Positions 21,993 through 38,474 of a stretch of DNA of 64,000 nucleotides are shown here, piece after piece. Origin of the DNA: Exophiala sp. HKRS030 (taxonomy: Eukaryota > Ascomycota > Eurotiomycetes > Chaetothyriales > Herpotrichiellaceae); assembly GCA_023897205.1 (NCBI GenBank), contig JAHWDD010000010.1, positions 2,356,001 through 2,420,000 of the forward strand, given 5' to 3'. The translations under genes were made by a program, and so were the position numbers. A model generated the notes under the pieces. The model ran no database searches. It was given only the letters and a program-made list of their open reading frames with translations, and was not told the DNA's origin. Numbering within the stretch: position 1 is the stretch's first letter; each line of letters opens with the position of its first letter.

Positions 21993-24388
21993 AATATTAT
22001 GATTGTGCTTGCCTCTACCTCTGCCTGCCTGGGTATACTGCCAAGATAGGAAATGCTCTAGGGTTCTTTCCCTCCCAGTTAGCTTTCTTGTGGTGACTCG
22101 TCACTCGTAAAAGTCGTGGCAGCCACACCACGCCACGCCACGCCGCATTGGGGATGGAAATATTGGCCTTTTCTTTGTCTCTGACTCGACCCTGGAGCTT
22201 CCTGGTGAAGGCATTCAATACAGATTTGCATCGGCAATTACGTTGCATTCTGACTCTCGTGTCGTGCACATTATCGATAATTCAACAGTTATGCAAGGTG
22301 ATGATTGTCTCAAAACTGTGCGGCTTTTAGGTCTTGGGATTGGCCACTAGCCACACGAATGACAGCGGAGAGTCGCCATCAGCTTTGCCAATTTCTTGAC
22401 GAGGTATATAGTTGACCACTCAAACACTTGTATATATCAACATATTGCCCGAACAGGCCACTGCATCCGAATGAGTGCCATGAACGGTATAGCAAGGCGT
22501 TACGATGGCGTTACCATCTCGCCTTTCACAAATTTGATTGCCACCCGTAAGAGGTCACGTGGTCGGGAATCAATCGGAAGAAGACGAGTTTTAATTGGTT
22601 CAATCAGGTACACTGCAAGCTCAGATTTTCCGATCTTTAATGGCGTCACGCGACGGGGTATAGTCACACGGAAAAAGAAGTCTTAGAATTCAACAGTTTG
22701 ATGTCGTTTGAGGCTTGGGTTTCACACTCGCGGACTCACTCGTTACTCCGTAGTGGCGAGACCAGAGACCCGCAGCCGGGTCGGAAAGGAATCCCCCAGG
22801 GCAGGTAGGCAAACTCGACTGGATGGGATGGCCACGGATGGCCTCTATGACGGATACGGGGAGAGGGGAGAGGGGGAGGGGTTGCACGTGCTCTATGCCG
22901 GTGACAGACAATTCATTCCAGAAAATGCACCGAAGATCAAGCACAGTCAATCGTGGAAACAAAGCTATGATGGGCAGTGTCCGGCCTGTAGGGTGTGCAG
23001 GCGTGGTAGATCCTGCTTTTTAGGGATGCCTATCATCGGGTGCCAGCCTCCAGCTGCTTACCGTAGATTGGATGGAGGGCAGTAGAGTTGGGCCTTTGTT
23101 GGAGCCTAGAAGCCCAATGGCAGTCTAAGAGGAGCCTAATCGGAGCCTAACGGCAGCCTAATCAGTGACTAATAGGATAGGTGATAGGCATGGAAGTTTG
23201 GAAGGCGTGGAAGGTTGTGAGGAGAAATGCTAGAAGCCCAAAGGAAGGCGACGGAGAGCGACTAGAAGCCTAAAAGAAGACGTCTGGGTGGCGATCACTG
23301 CCCGGAACATGCGAGATGATGGAAGGGCCCAGGGGCACTAGTTAGGCACTTACAGGGCACTGACTAGGGGTCCCTCGAGGGGGAAGAGGGAGACAAGGCC
23401 CACAAATTGTCTCCCACTGCGATTGAGTCACATCACAACCTACTGTATGAAGACTGTCTGAATAAAATATTGTTTGCTACAATTGTAACCCAGCATGCCC
23501 AGGTCACTCCTGACTCGGCACTCTGTCCTTTTCTTTCATCTGCACGGGATTTTATAGTTTTTAGTGGTTCTGGGGCGAGCTGCAGGTTGGAAGCTAGAAG
23601 GCGTCCGAAGGGTCTTTAGGTGGCCCTACTCCGTACTCAGGCGTTAGGCGCAGACGGCAGGCCCCCCCTTGACCCCTCGTGCTCAAACCCCATGAACAGG
23701 CCTCAGCCCCTCATAGGTGCCTCATGCCTCATGGATGCCTCACATGCGCAATAATAAAGAGGATCAACATCATCATTCGCGCAAGCCACAGCCAGCCGAC
23801 AGGGTTATCAACCAATCAGACATGTCAGAGGTTAGTTAGTGGAGGGACTAGTGATGCTTTGGGCAAGGCTAGTGATCCAGCGTTGCAGCCCGCCGCCCGG
23901 TTGCCCTTTGGACCTGCAATCTGTACTCTGTATCCGTAGACTGTAGCCCCACGAGCCCTTTTGCCGTTTCTCCCTTCTCTTCTTTTTTTTTCTACGACAA
24001 GAATGACCTCGACCTCAGGTTTCTGCCTACAGAGCAGAGACCTTATTCTGCAAGTGCCTAGAGTCCCCTACTCCGTAGCTACCTAGAAGCCAATCTGTCA
24101 CTAATAAGGACCACTGGAGGCAGGTGCTCGTCTGAAGTTTTCTTCTCCCAATTTACTAAGTAGTTAACTAGTTAGTTCAGTCTTTTACTAACTACTTAGT
24201 AGCCAGCTAGGTGGCCCAGTACTCCGTAGATTCCAACGTTAATTCCGCTTTAATGCTTTGCTTGCTTGTCCTCATTTGAATGCCAGAAGCCGATCCACTG
24301 CCTATCGTAAGATTGTAAATTGATCAAGTCGCAATTATTATTGAAGCATGAAGCGTCGCTTGGGAAAGGCCTTCTTAATGCCCTCCCT

Positions 24389-24435
24389 GGTGCTTGTGCT
24401 TGTGCTTGTGCGTGTGTGTCCGCGTGTGCTTGTGC
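24389..24435 (+). repeat. GTGCTT-type simple repeat
   Basis: Repeats of gtgcttgtgctt degenerate into gtgtgtgtccgcgtgtgctt. In one frame it reads as Leu/Val repeats, which explains the hydrophobic short frame there; not taken as a gene. Confidence 0.8.
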
Positions 24436-25874
24436 CTTCCGTAACCTTCCCTGCGCCCTTGATCCATTATTACTGCATCACCATCCATTATCCCATCCAC
24501 GCCATTACTGTACCATCGCCATCCATCGCTTTCGCTCCGTCATTCAATCCAAACCCTGGCCTCTACTTCCGACTCACCCAGGCTTAAGCTTCCATTTCTT
24601 CCATTTCCTCTCTTTGGTGCCTTTGTTGCCTACCGAGCTCTCTCGCGTCGTCAGCCAGGCCTTCATGTTACTCGCCACGCCCCTACCGCTGCCAGATTCT
24701 TCCTCATTTTGTGACCTAAAAATCCTGTGGACCGGAACTCAGCCACCTGACCGTCAGATTGGCTCAGCCGTATCCTCTTCTACAAACTAGAATCTACCTT
24801 TACCTTTCATTCCCTCACCTCATACGCTCGACTTGGTTCGGTCGCTCTGTATTGCTGGGCGCCAGACGCAGACGAAAGGCTCCCTCTCTCTCCCTCTCTC
24901 TGTCGCTTCCCTCCAACTACGGGCTACCACCTACACACTACAGGCTACACGTTACAGGCTACAGGCTAAAGGCTACCTTCCGTTACCCACCCTCATCGTC
25001 TCCGCCTGCGCTCAAATTCGATCCGTGCACTATGACTCTTCCTTGACGACCACCACCACCTCCACCACCACCTCGTCCTCTCCACTCTCTACATTTTCCT
25101 CTGCAACCTTGAGTCTGCTGCCAATCCTTCCAACATGACTGTATCCTGACCTCCATCTTACCCAGCCTCACTCGGGATTACACACTCTACAACATCTTGC
25201 AAATCTCATACGCCTGCGCTTACGCAACTAGTCCATCCATCGGCGACAAATTCGCTACTCTTAAGCCACTACTATTTTCGACAATTACACATTCACACTG
25301 CATCACAGTCCTCTCTGACGTCCCGCCTCGTTAGAGATCTTGGCTTGCAACATTCACCGACCGCTAGATTCATTCTACACCTTTACCAAACTCCAAAGCC
25401 TGGTCTCACATGCACATCGAGCCTATCACCAACATCCTCCACATTCATATACACGGTCGTACAGTCAACCGTGTCTCTTTGGTTTCTCGTTGTGTACCTA
25501 CCTCTCAGAATCGTTTCCGAACCCGGTCGTCTTGAGAATATCTCGGGCACTCAACAATCTCTTGTGACACCGTATCCTTCTGTCACACGAGAGAAAGAGT
25601 CTGTCAGTCGCGGAAAAAACTTCTTGAGCACACATCGAAGCATCTTTGTCCTCTCCGAGACTCGTGCATTACCATTGTGTGTTCCTCTGTGAACCAATCG
25701 TTGAGATCTCATCGAGGTCGAAGAATATCTTTGGAGTTGTGGGGTCAAACTTGGCTCTTCACGCCTTGTTTGGACCCCTTGTTTATCGTCCAGCACTGGT
25801 AGTTTCCTGAGAAGGGATACACCGTCAAACATCATCCTTGACATCCAGACCGCTAAGGTGGAAAGTTCAGCGCA

Positions 25875-26989
25875 ATGATTAAGAGGAAATCAAACAAAAT
25901 ATCTTGGCCATATACACCTGAACCTTCACCCCCTCTTGGACCATCAGATCACTCAGTCGCCGAGATACCGGGAAATTTCATCATGTCTAGTGACGAGTAT
26001 CCCCGGGCTCGGCCTATAAGTATGGTCTCACGAAGAGATGGAGTCTTGTCACCCGCAAGACCGACTTTGGAAGATGTCCTCAACAACAACGCACCATCCC
26101 CATTTACCTTGGCCGCCTATACGGCTTTTCTTTCACAGCAACACTGCCTGGAAACCCTAGAATTCACTACAGAAGCAAAGAAATACGCCGTCAAATACGA
26201 CCTGGCTGCGGCACATTTGGCCGGAATGCCCCTCACCGTCGACACGGACGAGGGCTTCGAACTCATCCAGGAGTGGACGAGAATCCTCGATATTTACGTC
26301 AAGCCCGGTGCTCCCGCGAAATCAATCTACCTGCAGAGGAGAGGGATGAACTTGTCGAATACCCATATGAGCTCCGACCTCCTCCACCAGAAGTTTTGGA
26401 CCCCGCGGTCAAGCGCATGTATGATCTCATGTCAGACTCTATCTTCATTCCCTTTTGCAACAGCCTAAAAGTCAGCTATGCCCGAACATATAACGCAATG
26501 TCCGATTGGCAGCCCGGCGATCTGGAGATATCTCGATTGACCTTTGATGAAAGAGCCTTGCATACTCGGCGGCGCCGTTCCCCACCCAACACTTCGGCTG
26601 CCTCCTTTGAAGTTCCCTCACGCTCGCCTCCCAACACACATCGACCCACTCAATCATCTTCGCTGTCGTCTGCATTGGGTCGTCAAAGTGGTGGTCGGCT
26701 GTCAACCCATGTTTCGCATTCTTCTGCTGTTTCAGAAAGTGCTTTGACAGATAGCAGTGGCGGAGGTCCCGAAAGCCCACCTTCAGGCGACCAAGATATT
26801 ATGGCGACACCACCAACCACGCCACCAGCCGGTGACTTGAGCAGTGGCGGCGATGGTTCTAGTCATGCTGGCAGCCTCACAGCGTTTCAAGCTTCAAAAC
26901 CTCATCGAAGTGAAAGTGGTGGCTGGAAAAAGATGGGAATGAAAATCTTTGGAGCAAGTAAGAAGAAGGCCGGTAGTTTTAATGAGTGA
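25875..26989 (+). CDS. RGS-domain protein (Rgs2/RgsA-like), one frameshift
   Basis: A regulator of G-protein signalling that would speed GTP hydrolysis by a G-alpha subunit. Residues ~60-205 carry the RGS fold: LEDVLNNNAPSPFTLAAYTAFL, then LETLEFTTEAKKY, then EINLPAEERDELVEY and PAVKRMYDLMSDSIFIPFCNS. The C-terminal half is Ser/Pro/Gly-rich and ends in a basic amphipathic tail (GGWKKMGMKIFGASKKKAG) that may bind membrane. The domain is split between two frames at the C-run 26313-26315. One extra C restores GAPREINLP and gives 1116 nt, or 371 residues. Size and layout (RGS in the first half, basic tail) are like Aspergillus RgsA and yeast Rgs2; that subgroup assignment is inference. Confidence 0.84.
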
Positions 26990-28890
26990 CGGCTGGAAGA
27001 TTCTGGGAAGTTTGGGCGGGTACGCTCGGGCAAAACTTGGTGACCACGTGCTCCTGCGTCCTGGTGTAAGTTGAACATGTCAACTTGGGCAACCGGGTGA
27101 TGACTTTCATTTTGGCACGGCAATCAATATTGGCGTCAAGTTAGGACTAAAAAGTCGATGAGCATTGTTGATCGGAATATGGAAAAGACTTGTGATGTGG
27201 CTATGAGATACGATCGGGCATGTGGCGTTTGGAATAATGGGACTTTGGATTTGTTGCATTGCAAGAACTTTGGAGCTTGAGCATGACGATGATTTCTGGC
27301 GAGCGGAGATCTTGTGCGTGGTAGTGATTGTGAATCGCTGGATTGAATGTATACAGCGGTCGAGATATGATATTATGCGTCGTGGTGGGAACGATGGCTA
27401 CCCTTTATATGCATCCAAAATCAAGGTAGATGATGCCAATTCAAATAATCCTCTCAGCATCAAACGATCCTCTTTTGATCAATGCATTACTCTTCTCGGC
27501 TAGAGGCTGTCTTACGATAACAACTAGAGCAGAATTTTTCTGAAGTTATCATAAACATCGTCGTCATCGCCTCTACATATGTCTCCATTGTTTTGAATAT
27601 CATGACCTCTGCTATGCTGTCAAGCTCATCCAAAGACCATGGCACTTCTTGAACAAACAGAAGAGACCTCTCTGTGTTTTTCATCTTCGGTTAAGACGCC
27701 ACTAACGAAATCAAGTACGGATATCCATTTCCTGCTCACATCGTTGGGGTTATAATGTCCGACGATTCAAACCCTGTTTGTTCGGATGTCCTAGGCATGA
27801 TCCCAGCCTGTGGTGTCCGTGCCAGTCAACTGTGGCATCAATCGCCTTTCTTCATCAGGATTAGGCTTGCATGGCGTTCAAATTAGACACTGCCTGCCAG
27901 ATCCTGGGGCATCGGCTATCAAGTCACTGATGACTGAATCCAGAGTCTAGAGAGCGATGCTGCAGTTGCAATCATTGTTGTCATTGCAACTGTTCACGTA
28001 CACGGATCATCACGCGACAACTTCTGACTGAAATATTCGCTTCATCTACCGATGAGAGTTTCTCAACAATTGATCATCAGATCAGAGGTGCACCTATCAG
28101 TTTTGCCGTCTCTGCATATGATGAGCATGGTCCTTTTGCAATTATCCCCTCGATCTTTTTGCACCAGACTCACTGTTTCCGCTGTCATCACGCCAGCACC
28201 TATCTGTGGTCTGTGCAGTAGCCGCGGTCGTGCTAGGTCAGCCACATAGCCCAGGCCCACCCTAGTTCCGATTGAGCACTGTAGAAACTCCACCACGGCG
28301 GGCAGCCATTGAAGCCAGTTTGGCAAAGCTCGCTATTGCAGACAATTGATTCGCCACTCCCGGACAAAATGGGGAGTTCAAGGTGGAATCGAGCACATGG
28401 AGATACCCTAGTCTATCGACCATCGAATGTTTTGGGTTTGTTTGGCGAAAAGGTTCGATCCATACAATCGTGCATATCACCATTGTCCATCGTTGTCCAG
28501 ATTGTCACTTTCAGCTCACATTTTGAACCACGTCGACGGCACAACGATTGACTTCAGAATCTCAATGCAAGGTCGAACCATCTTTCGGCCATGGTCGTTG
28601 GGAAGAACTGACTTCCTGATCCTTTTGGGAAAAGATGGTCCCCTCGGGATAGCAGTCTAGAACCATTTCATCCTTTGTGGCGCCCCGGACAGCCATTCAG
28701 GGACTCTTTCGGCCAGAAACTTTGACATAAGGGCACAATCTAAAGCGGATCTCTAGTGAGGTGGTGTTGGCGGTGACACCAACGGCATCAGCCGCAACCG
28801 CCTGGAAACCCTCTCGAATTCTTCATCTATCTCCCAGGGCTCCCCTTTCCATCGATTCTTCATTCCGATCATGAAAACACCGACTTGGAA
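26990..28890. other. Intergenic
   Basis: 1.9 kb with only short unrelated frames on both strands. No repeats, RNA genes or domains recognised. Confidence 0.55.
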
Positions 28891-31559
28891 ATGCCTAGCA
28901 AATATTCTCACAGCGTCGTGCTAGCGACCTATTCCAGTCGCGGTATCATCAGCATCTCCCAGAATCAGCAGAAAGACCACTCTAATGACTTGAGTCAATC
29001 TCAACAAGCTTTGCGAACTGTGGACGTGTCGAAAAGCCCACATGTGACGACCTTATCTACGGAAAATGGGGGCAATGTAAGGGTACCACTACTGTTCAAA
29101 GACCGTCATCTTCGTATACTCCAAGAACAGCAGACAACTACGAGGTCATCAATCATTCGAGTAAGGACTTGACAAGAGTGGACTCGAGTAGTACTTTGGG
29201 GGATGGACCATCATCATATGGAAATCAACTCAATGAAGGACATCATTCTCCGCCACCTTCATTCTACGACGCATCATCTAGGCCAGCGTCGAGATTGACT
29301 GCTCCATATGATCCATACGATGATCGTTTAGATGTGGTGCATCGGCCATCGTCGTTGATTTCTTCAAACCCTCGGCCAAAGACCATTGTCCGCCGAAACA
29401 CCGAACGCGTAAACACGGCGTACGGCAGGCAAACTATCAGACCAGCTTCTGTCGCACAAGAGAGACCTAGGGGTCGGCAACCTCCACCAGTGAAGCCTGC
29501 TGCAAACTCGTCGTCTGGAACAATGGGACAGCATAAACACTTGCTTTCGCTGCAACAATTTCTGAATGCGTCGCCACGGATAGGTACGCCGATTCAAGAT
29601 CCATCGCCGTCGAAACGGCCCATGGCATCCATCTCCGCAAGATCCTTGGGCGCATCACCGAACCTCGATTCAACCGACATAGAGGCTGCCGAATTGAAAC
29701 GTGGGCGAGCGCCTCGTCCTCGAAACAGTTCCACGAGCTTCATCGATTCGTCTGAGGATGAGAAAAGAAATCGTCGGTCTGGTGTACGAACATCACGCAG
29801 TGTGTCGTCTGATTCGACCAACAAGACTAGCGCTTCAGAAGTGAATTTCAAGAGAGACACGAGACCCTTGATATCGAAGAAGGAGCTTGCCCCAATCCGC
29901 CTGGACTTAACTAAAGAGCTACCTCCAATCCCAGACGATGCAAGTCTTGTTGCACAGCGCAATGGAGAGCATAAACACAAGTCATCAATTGGAATCACCC
30001 CAAGCATACACTCTAGGCAGTGGTCAGAAGATCTCGAGGATTCCAGTGACGCTCTCCCTCTTCAGAAGCACTCTCCCGTCCGTCGTCCACGGGTATCACC
30101 GATCTCAGTATCAACAACAGTACTCCGACACCATCCTGCTTCAAGCATTGATGAAGGCGAACCGGGACCAGCGATAAAGACCGAGTCTCCTAAGTCAATC
30201 ACAAGACAAACAATTTCTCAGATGGCCGGGCACGAGTCTTCATCTATGACTGACGGAGAGGATGCAGATGTTGAGGAATCCGGTCCTGAGGTTAGCGTTC
30301 ACCCTTATAGACGCTATTATCGAGCGATTGACGAGGAAATTCCAACGAATGAGACTCGTCCTCGAATCTCACCTGCAAATTCTTACTCTAGCCGCTCACC
30401 CAAGGAGTCACGTCCGTCTTTCTCACCCACAAACTCCTACTCCGGTCGACCATCAAAAGAGTCGCGTCCTCGCATATCTCCCACAAACTCCTACTCCGGC
30501 CGTTCTAGCAAGGTATCTCGTCCTCGAGTATCACCAACAAACTCGTATCCTGGACAATCGTCCGAGTCCCAAGACTCGATCAACACTTCTCCTCGACTCC
30601 GGTCAGAGTCGGCACCACCGAGGATAAGGAACGAAGAATCCCCTAACATCTTGACCGATGCTGATCGACTGAAGGATAGACCTGTCAATCCTATGCCCAA
30701 CTTCGGTGTGCCTTCGATTGTTCGATCGCCAGGAAAGGGCGTGACACCACTTACTTTGAACCAAAAGCAAATTGTGACCAGTCCAACACGATCCAAGCAA
30801 ATGCGCTCGCCGAAGCTCAAGCAACACACACAAGTCTCTCCCTTACCACGCATCACCGAAGCCAGCACTGAGACCATCCCCACGGATTCACGCACTTGGA
30901 AACTACCTGTGCTACAGCGACCGAACTCAGCCGACGCCAGTCACGAAGTCTTCACCACAGATGACGAGTCGCCTGCATCACCGCCAAACATCCCACGCAG
31001 CCGCAACGTCCCTACCACAACGACACCACCTACCCAACGCCAACTATCTCGCCCTTTGACATCGACATTTCGCAACGCCCCATACTCATTCTCTACAACA
31101 TCCGGACTCCTCCTACCACCACGACTGCACGTCCACGACTACTCTGCATCCGACTACTCAGACCAAGACGAAATCGCCTGCCCGCCAGACATTGCGCGAT
31201 ACAAGCACGTCGAACCCATTACTCCAACAGCCACTCACGGTCTCAACACGACCAAATTCCTGACCAAACCGAAGCCCAAACCCCTATCCAAAGCAATAAT
31301 AGACAAATACACGGTTCGCGACGAAATCCACGGCGACAACGAAGATGAAGATGAAGATGATGACAACGACGACGACGACGACAACTCTCCAAACGGCATG
31401 CAGACGCTGATCCACGCTCTACGCACCGGTCCCGATACACGAGGCGAAGAAGCGCGCAGACAGGCCCAACTCGCGCGTCTAGATGATATCATCCGTCAAA
31501 CCGAGGCTGAGAGGAAGAAGAAACGAGGACGTGTGTTTAGTCGTTTGCTTGGGAGGTAA
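28891..31559 (+). CDS. Disordered Ser/Pro-rich protein with 18-residue repeats, probable frameshift
   Basis: I do not recognise this protein. The solid part is an open frame from about 28991 to 31559. An ATG-started frame from 28891 joins it if one G is added to the run 29068-29072, giving 2670 nt, or 889 residues. The protein is Ser/Pro/Arg-rich and probably unfolded. Four tandem 18-residue repeats (30351-30566) have consensus SRPRISPTNSYSGRSSK, carrying SP and RxxS sites that kinases could use. Near the end comes an Asp/Glu tract (31340-31390) and then a helical, basic terminus (EEARRQAQLARLDDIIRQTE, EAERKKKRGRVFSRLLGR). It could be a phospho-regulated scaffold, but nothing proves it. The true start is uncertain. 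Confidence 0.65.
30351..30566 (+). repeat. Four 54-bp coding tandem repeats
   Basis: Units start at 30351, 30405, 30459 and 30513 and encode variants of SRPRISPTNSYSGRSSK. The outer copies are the most diverged. Confidence 0.9.
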
Positions 31560-32406
31560 TTTGATGGTTCTTGACTCGGTCGTCGACATGAAGGCTTGGG
31601 GTTTCGCATGGGGTTCAAGATGGGGTTCAATAAATGATGCACATGACTGGCACCTAGACTGGTCTATACCTTTGTGTTTCTGGATGCTGTTCCGAGTGGA
31701 TATTGAGGTTCGGAAGATATCACAGGCTCTATGTGCGGAGCTACGGCTATGGCGCATGTAGTATGACTGACTAGATCTGGGACTGGGATCTAGTTTTCCA
31801 GTCGAGACGTTCAACGGTGTTCTAATTCAATGGTGTTTCTTTTACGAGGCATTGTCCTCGCGTTTGCGCTAGGAAATACGATTGATTTATATAATGCGAA
31901 CGACGGGCATGATGGTCCCCTATAGATATTATATTCGATGTATATAGATAGTTCCATGGAACGGTCTAGACCACAGAATAGATCTAAATTAATTCAGAGT
32001 TGATATCGAAATTAATCATCTTTTGTTAGAACTTAGAACTGTACTAGGTAGTTACATTGTACAGGATATTATATTATTAATAAATATTATTAGTCGTTAT
32101 ATTCAATTTATGTCCTGCCATCTACATGTCACGGGACTAAAATATAACTACTCGGTACAAGTTACACATCACAATCCACGAGTGGGCAATAGAGTATAGA
32201 GTACAGAGTACAGAGTATAGACTATAGACTTTATATAACAAATTCCCAAAAGCCGACCAGAATCGACCCATCCCTTCCAGAGTCCCTGCTCTGCTCAGGG
32301 GCAAGAGCCAGAAACCCAAAGATGAAGATCCTGCATCCTCTCGCGCGAATTCAATACACTCGAGCCACCGACTCACTCGAGCCACCGACCCGTCGAACTC
32401 TCGAAC

Positions 32407-32592
<186 letters not shown>

Positions 32593-32768
32593 CACGGATT
32601 TCGTTCCCCATTCGATTATTCGATTCGATCGGTGGGGCGTTAAGATCAAAACGGAAACGGGTTTCTCCTGCCCCTAGCGTAGCCGGTGACAGACCGTGTT
32701 GGCTAAACGGCAAGTGCGTGAGGTTGAGTCTGTTGTTGGTGTCAGCGAGTCAGTCGAAAGGGCCTAAG

Positions 32769-32836
32769 GCAGGTAGGCAGGTAGGTAGGTAGGTAGGTAG
32801 GTAGGCAGGTAGGTAGGTAGGTAGGCAAGCAGGTAG
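32769..32836 (+). repeat. AGGT/AGGC microsatellite
   Basis: Tandem aggt units with regular aggc interruptions. The same aggt word recurs at 32924-32935, 21918 and 35460, and as its complement at 41305-41338. Confidence 0.9.
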
Positions 32837-33564
32837 CTATGGAACGCCCCTTTAGATCGGGGGTCGGCTCTGCTCCGCTAGAATGAATGAGATTGGTTTA
32901 GCTAGCTAACTAGCTTTTCAAAAGGGTAGGTAGGTAAGTAGTTAGAACAGGATAGTGAAGGGGGTGCGGGAAGCATAGAGTGGCTGAGCGTAGGTCAATA
33001 TTAAATCTAGGATAGGATGGGATAGGAGTAGAAGTAGAAGGATATATATACATACTTATAAGTATTAGTATAAGTATTAGTATAAATATTAGTATAAGTA
33101 TAAGGAGATGTAAATTTCATTATGTTTGTCCTGCCTGCCTGTAAAAGTGTATCGGCCGGTGGAAGAGGCGACTTCTAAGTAACTAACTAGCTAGCTAGTT
33201 CGTGGCAGAGGGGAAGGATCTATATATGAGCCCGTTGTTGTATGATGCATTTCGTCTGTTGCTACCCCATGCTCCTCCCAATTCCTTCTCCCAGTCCCAC
33301 TAATGCCCTGTAGCCGTATATCCTTTCGCACCTGTCTTGTATAGTAGTAGTTGTTGTTCGTCTATATCATGTGTTTGCAGTATTGCAATACAAAAGTCAT
33401 CCGGTCCAGCCAATTTGATGACTTTCTGCCTCGAGGGAGATGTCAATCAGGGGTATGGCTGTGGGGCTTTTAACTCAGCAAGTCAAAAGTCCAAGTTTTG
33501 CTTCCACATGGAAGCACATAGGGACAATCCCAGATTCTGTTCACCATGACCATGATAATGATCT

Positions 33565-36701
<3,137 letters not shown>

Positions 36702-37604
36702 TCATGCTTGAAGACTGACTCGTTGCAAAGCCTGCTCAAGAGCTTCGTGCTCACGCTTCTTCTCCTGTTCCATCAGATATTGCGCATACTTGGACCGAGG
36801 ATTGTGGATGCCGCATTCCGTCTTGGCCTGACCCTTCCATCTTCCTGCTCGCTCATCCTCACCTTCCTTGACAGGTTGAGTAGAGTGCCAATCGCCAACG
36901 CTCTTGTATCCCCGGTCAAGGAGGGCGTTGTAGGGAACATTGTTCTCTTTTACGTACTGTTGGACTTCCTTGAATGACCAATTGGCCAGGGGGTTGATCT
37001 TGATCAGTCCAGATTCATCCACCTCAATGATATCCAGGTCACCGCGTTGGCCACCTTGACTTCGACGTCTGCCGGTAAGGACAGCATACGCTTGCAGCTC
37101 GCGGTAGGCACGTTGGTTGGGCTCTACCTTGGCTAGGTAGTCATATCTTTCATCATCAACCTCCCACAACTTGTCTCCGTATTTGGCTGCAAATTCTTGT
37201 GCTGTCTCCAAGCCCTCTGGCTTGTACACGTGCAGATTGACTAGAGGATATCTTGCCCGCACATTGTCCACGAGGTCCAGTGTCTCTTGGAAGTGATGGA
37301 GAGTGTCGATGAAGATGAGGTCAACCATCTGAGGTCGAGGGATCTTGAGCTTGGACAACATGTCCAACGTGACGAGACCGGTTAAACCAAAGGCTGTGGT
37401 TTGGTAAAGGTGAGGAAGCGAGGTGATACACCATCTGAGGATCTCTTGAGGCTCAAGGAACTGCAACTGGCGATTGAGGAATTTCAAATGTGGTTTAGTG
37501 AAGTAGACCTCGGGCAGGCTGACTTCGCTGTTGGAGCCACTATCATAGCCCGAGTCGGCTGCCTTCCAGGCTGGGCTGCTCACGCTGCTTACGGGAGAAG
37601 ACAT
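36702..37604 (-). CDS. MET16: PAPS reductase (phosphoadenylyl-sulfate reductase, thioredoxin)
   Basis: Reduces 3'-phosphoadenylyl sulfate to sulfite with thioredoxin, two steps after ATP sulfurylase. A complete 300-residue intronless frame. The core is a PAPS-reductase/ATP-pyrophosphatase-like fold: TTAFGLTGLVTLDML (about 68-82), DLIFIDTLHHFQET (about 95-108), then the PAPS-binding LTGRRRSQGGQRGDL (about 175-190), INPLANWS (about 205) and the C-terminal KTECGIH, whose Cys is the catalytic nucleophile. The first ~35 residues are a Ser-rich extension common in fungi. It is the upstream same-strand neighbour of MET3. CACGTG and a MetR-like sequence lie upstream. Confidence 0.96.
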   Translation of the reverse strand: MSSPVSSVSSPAWKAADSGYDSGSNSEVSLPEVYFTKPHLKFLNRQLQFLEPQEILRWCITSLPHLYQTTAFGLTGLVTLDMLSKLKIPRPQMVDLIFIDTLHHFQETLDLVDNVRARYPLVNLHVYKPEGLETAQEFAAKYGDKLWEVDDERYDYLAKVEPNQRAYRELQAYAVLTGRRRSQGGQRGDLDIIEVDESGLIKINPLANWSFKEVQQYVKENNVPYNALLDRGYKSVGDWHSTQPVKEGEDERAGRWKGQAKTECGIHNPRSKYAQYLMEQEKKREHEALEQALQRVSLQA

Positions 37605-37947
37605 GTTGCAATATTCAAGTTAAGCGAGATCGTGGGGTAAAGGCGTTCGTTCTGTGAAGAAGGGAAAGGGTTTTAAGGGGGATAGAATGGGAAATAGAGA
37701 TCAGGGACAGAAGAGCGAACTGAGCGAACTGGGCCAGCAAGCATATTGCGAGGGAGCCAGAAGCACACAAACCCACCTTTACAAATCCAGTTGTATTGCG
37801 AAATTAGCAATACCATCATTGTTGAGCACGCCATCGTATGTGGAGTGTGAGCACAGTGTACTCGGTAGGCCGTGAAGGCGCAGTTCGTTACCGGCCACGG
37901 AGCTCAAGGGGAGAAAATTTTCGAAAGAACTAGATGTCACTCGCGGT

Positions 37948-37965
37948 CACGTGCAATCACGCCAT
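37948..37965. promoter_or_regulatory. CACGTG box next to a MetR-like sequence
   Basis: TCACGTG (Cbf1-type E-box) at 37947-37953 is followed after two bases by atcacgccat, the reverse of ATGGCGTGAT, nine of ten to ATGRYRYCAT. It is about 345 bases upstream of the MET16 ATG. In yeast, Cbf1 and Met4 act together at sulfur genes through TCACGTG; use here is inference. Confidence 0.35.
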
Positions 37966-38474
37966 CGATTGCGAGATAATCTGGCAATTTGATTGGATGG
38001 TGCCTGGGAACCGGATCCGTGGCAAAGATGATTCTCCGATGGTGACGCGGGTATTTGGTGCCTCGATCTTCCAGCTTCAGCTTGGTAATATCAATTTGGC
38101 TGGCTGTTGGACCCGATACCCGCTCGGTGCCCCAGATGGTGGGCGGACGATTTCCCCGGAAGCAACAGTTGACGACGAGACGACAGGTCCAGAGCAACTT
38201 TCTTTTTCTGCGCCAGAATATGCACCCCCATCGTGTTGACTCCAAGACAACTCATCATGTGGGAGGAAGTGAATGAATGACTGAATGAATGCATACACGA
38301 ACAATTAGATCATCTCAAGTCCATGCTCGACATTGTCTCAACTGCTAGTCATTTGTGATGGGCAGTTATGCAGAGGATGATGGTTGGGTGGTTGACCTGT
38401 GCTCTGTTAAGGTCATGAAGATCCCGATTTCTAAGGCGAAACTGCCAAGACCTCGACGATTTTCGGATCCAAGT

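Larger units (their letters stand above)
21204..25874. other. 4.7 kb gene-free, repeat-rich stretch upstream of the RGS gene
   Basis: No coding region is supported on either strand. It holds an 8-bp tandem repeat (21677-21722), an inverted repeat (21912-21992), repeated gagcctaa-type words (23097-23165), four of the window's six TACTCCGTA nonamers (22744, 23627, 24069, 24220), GTGCTT repeats (24389-24435) and pyrimidine-rich DNA from about 24600 to 25870. The last kilobase could be a long RGS leader with several short upstream frames, such as 24348-24587. Confidence 0.55.

Noticed and set aside
29077..29133. Intron starting at GTAAGG (29077) to join the two frames of the repeat protein
   Set aside because: None of the nearby AG acceptors (29125, 29130, 29133) gives the downstream frame; one missing G at 29068-29072 does.
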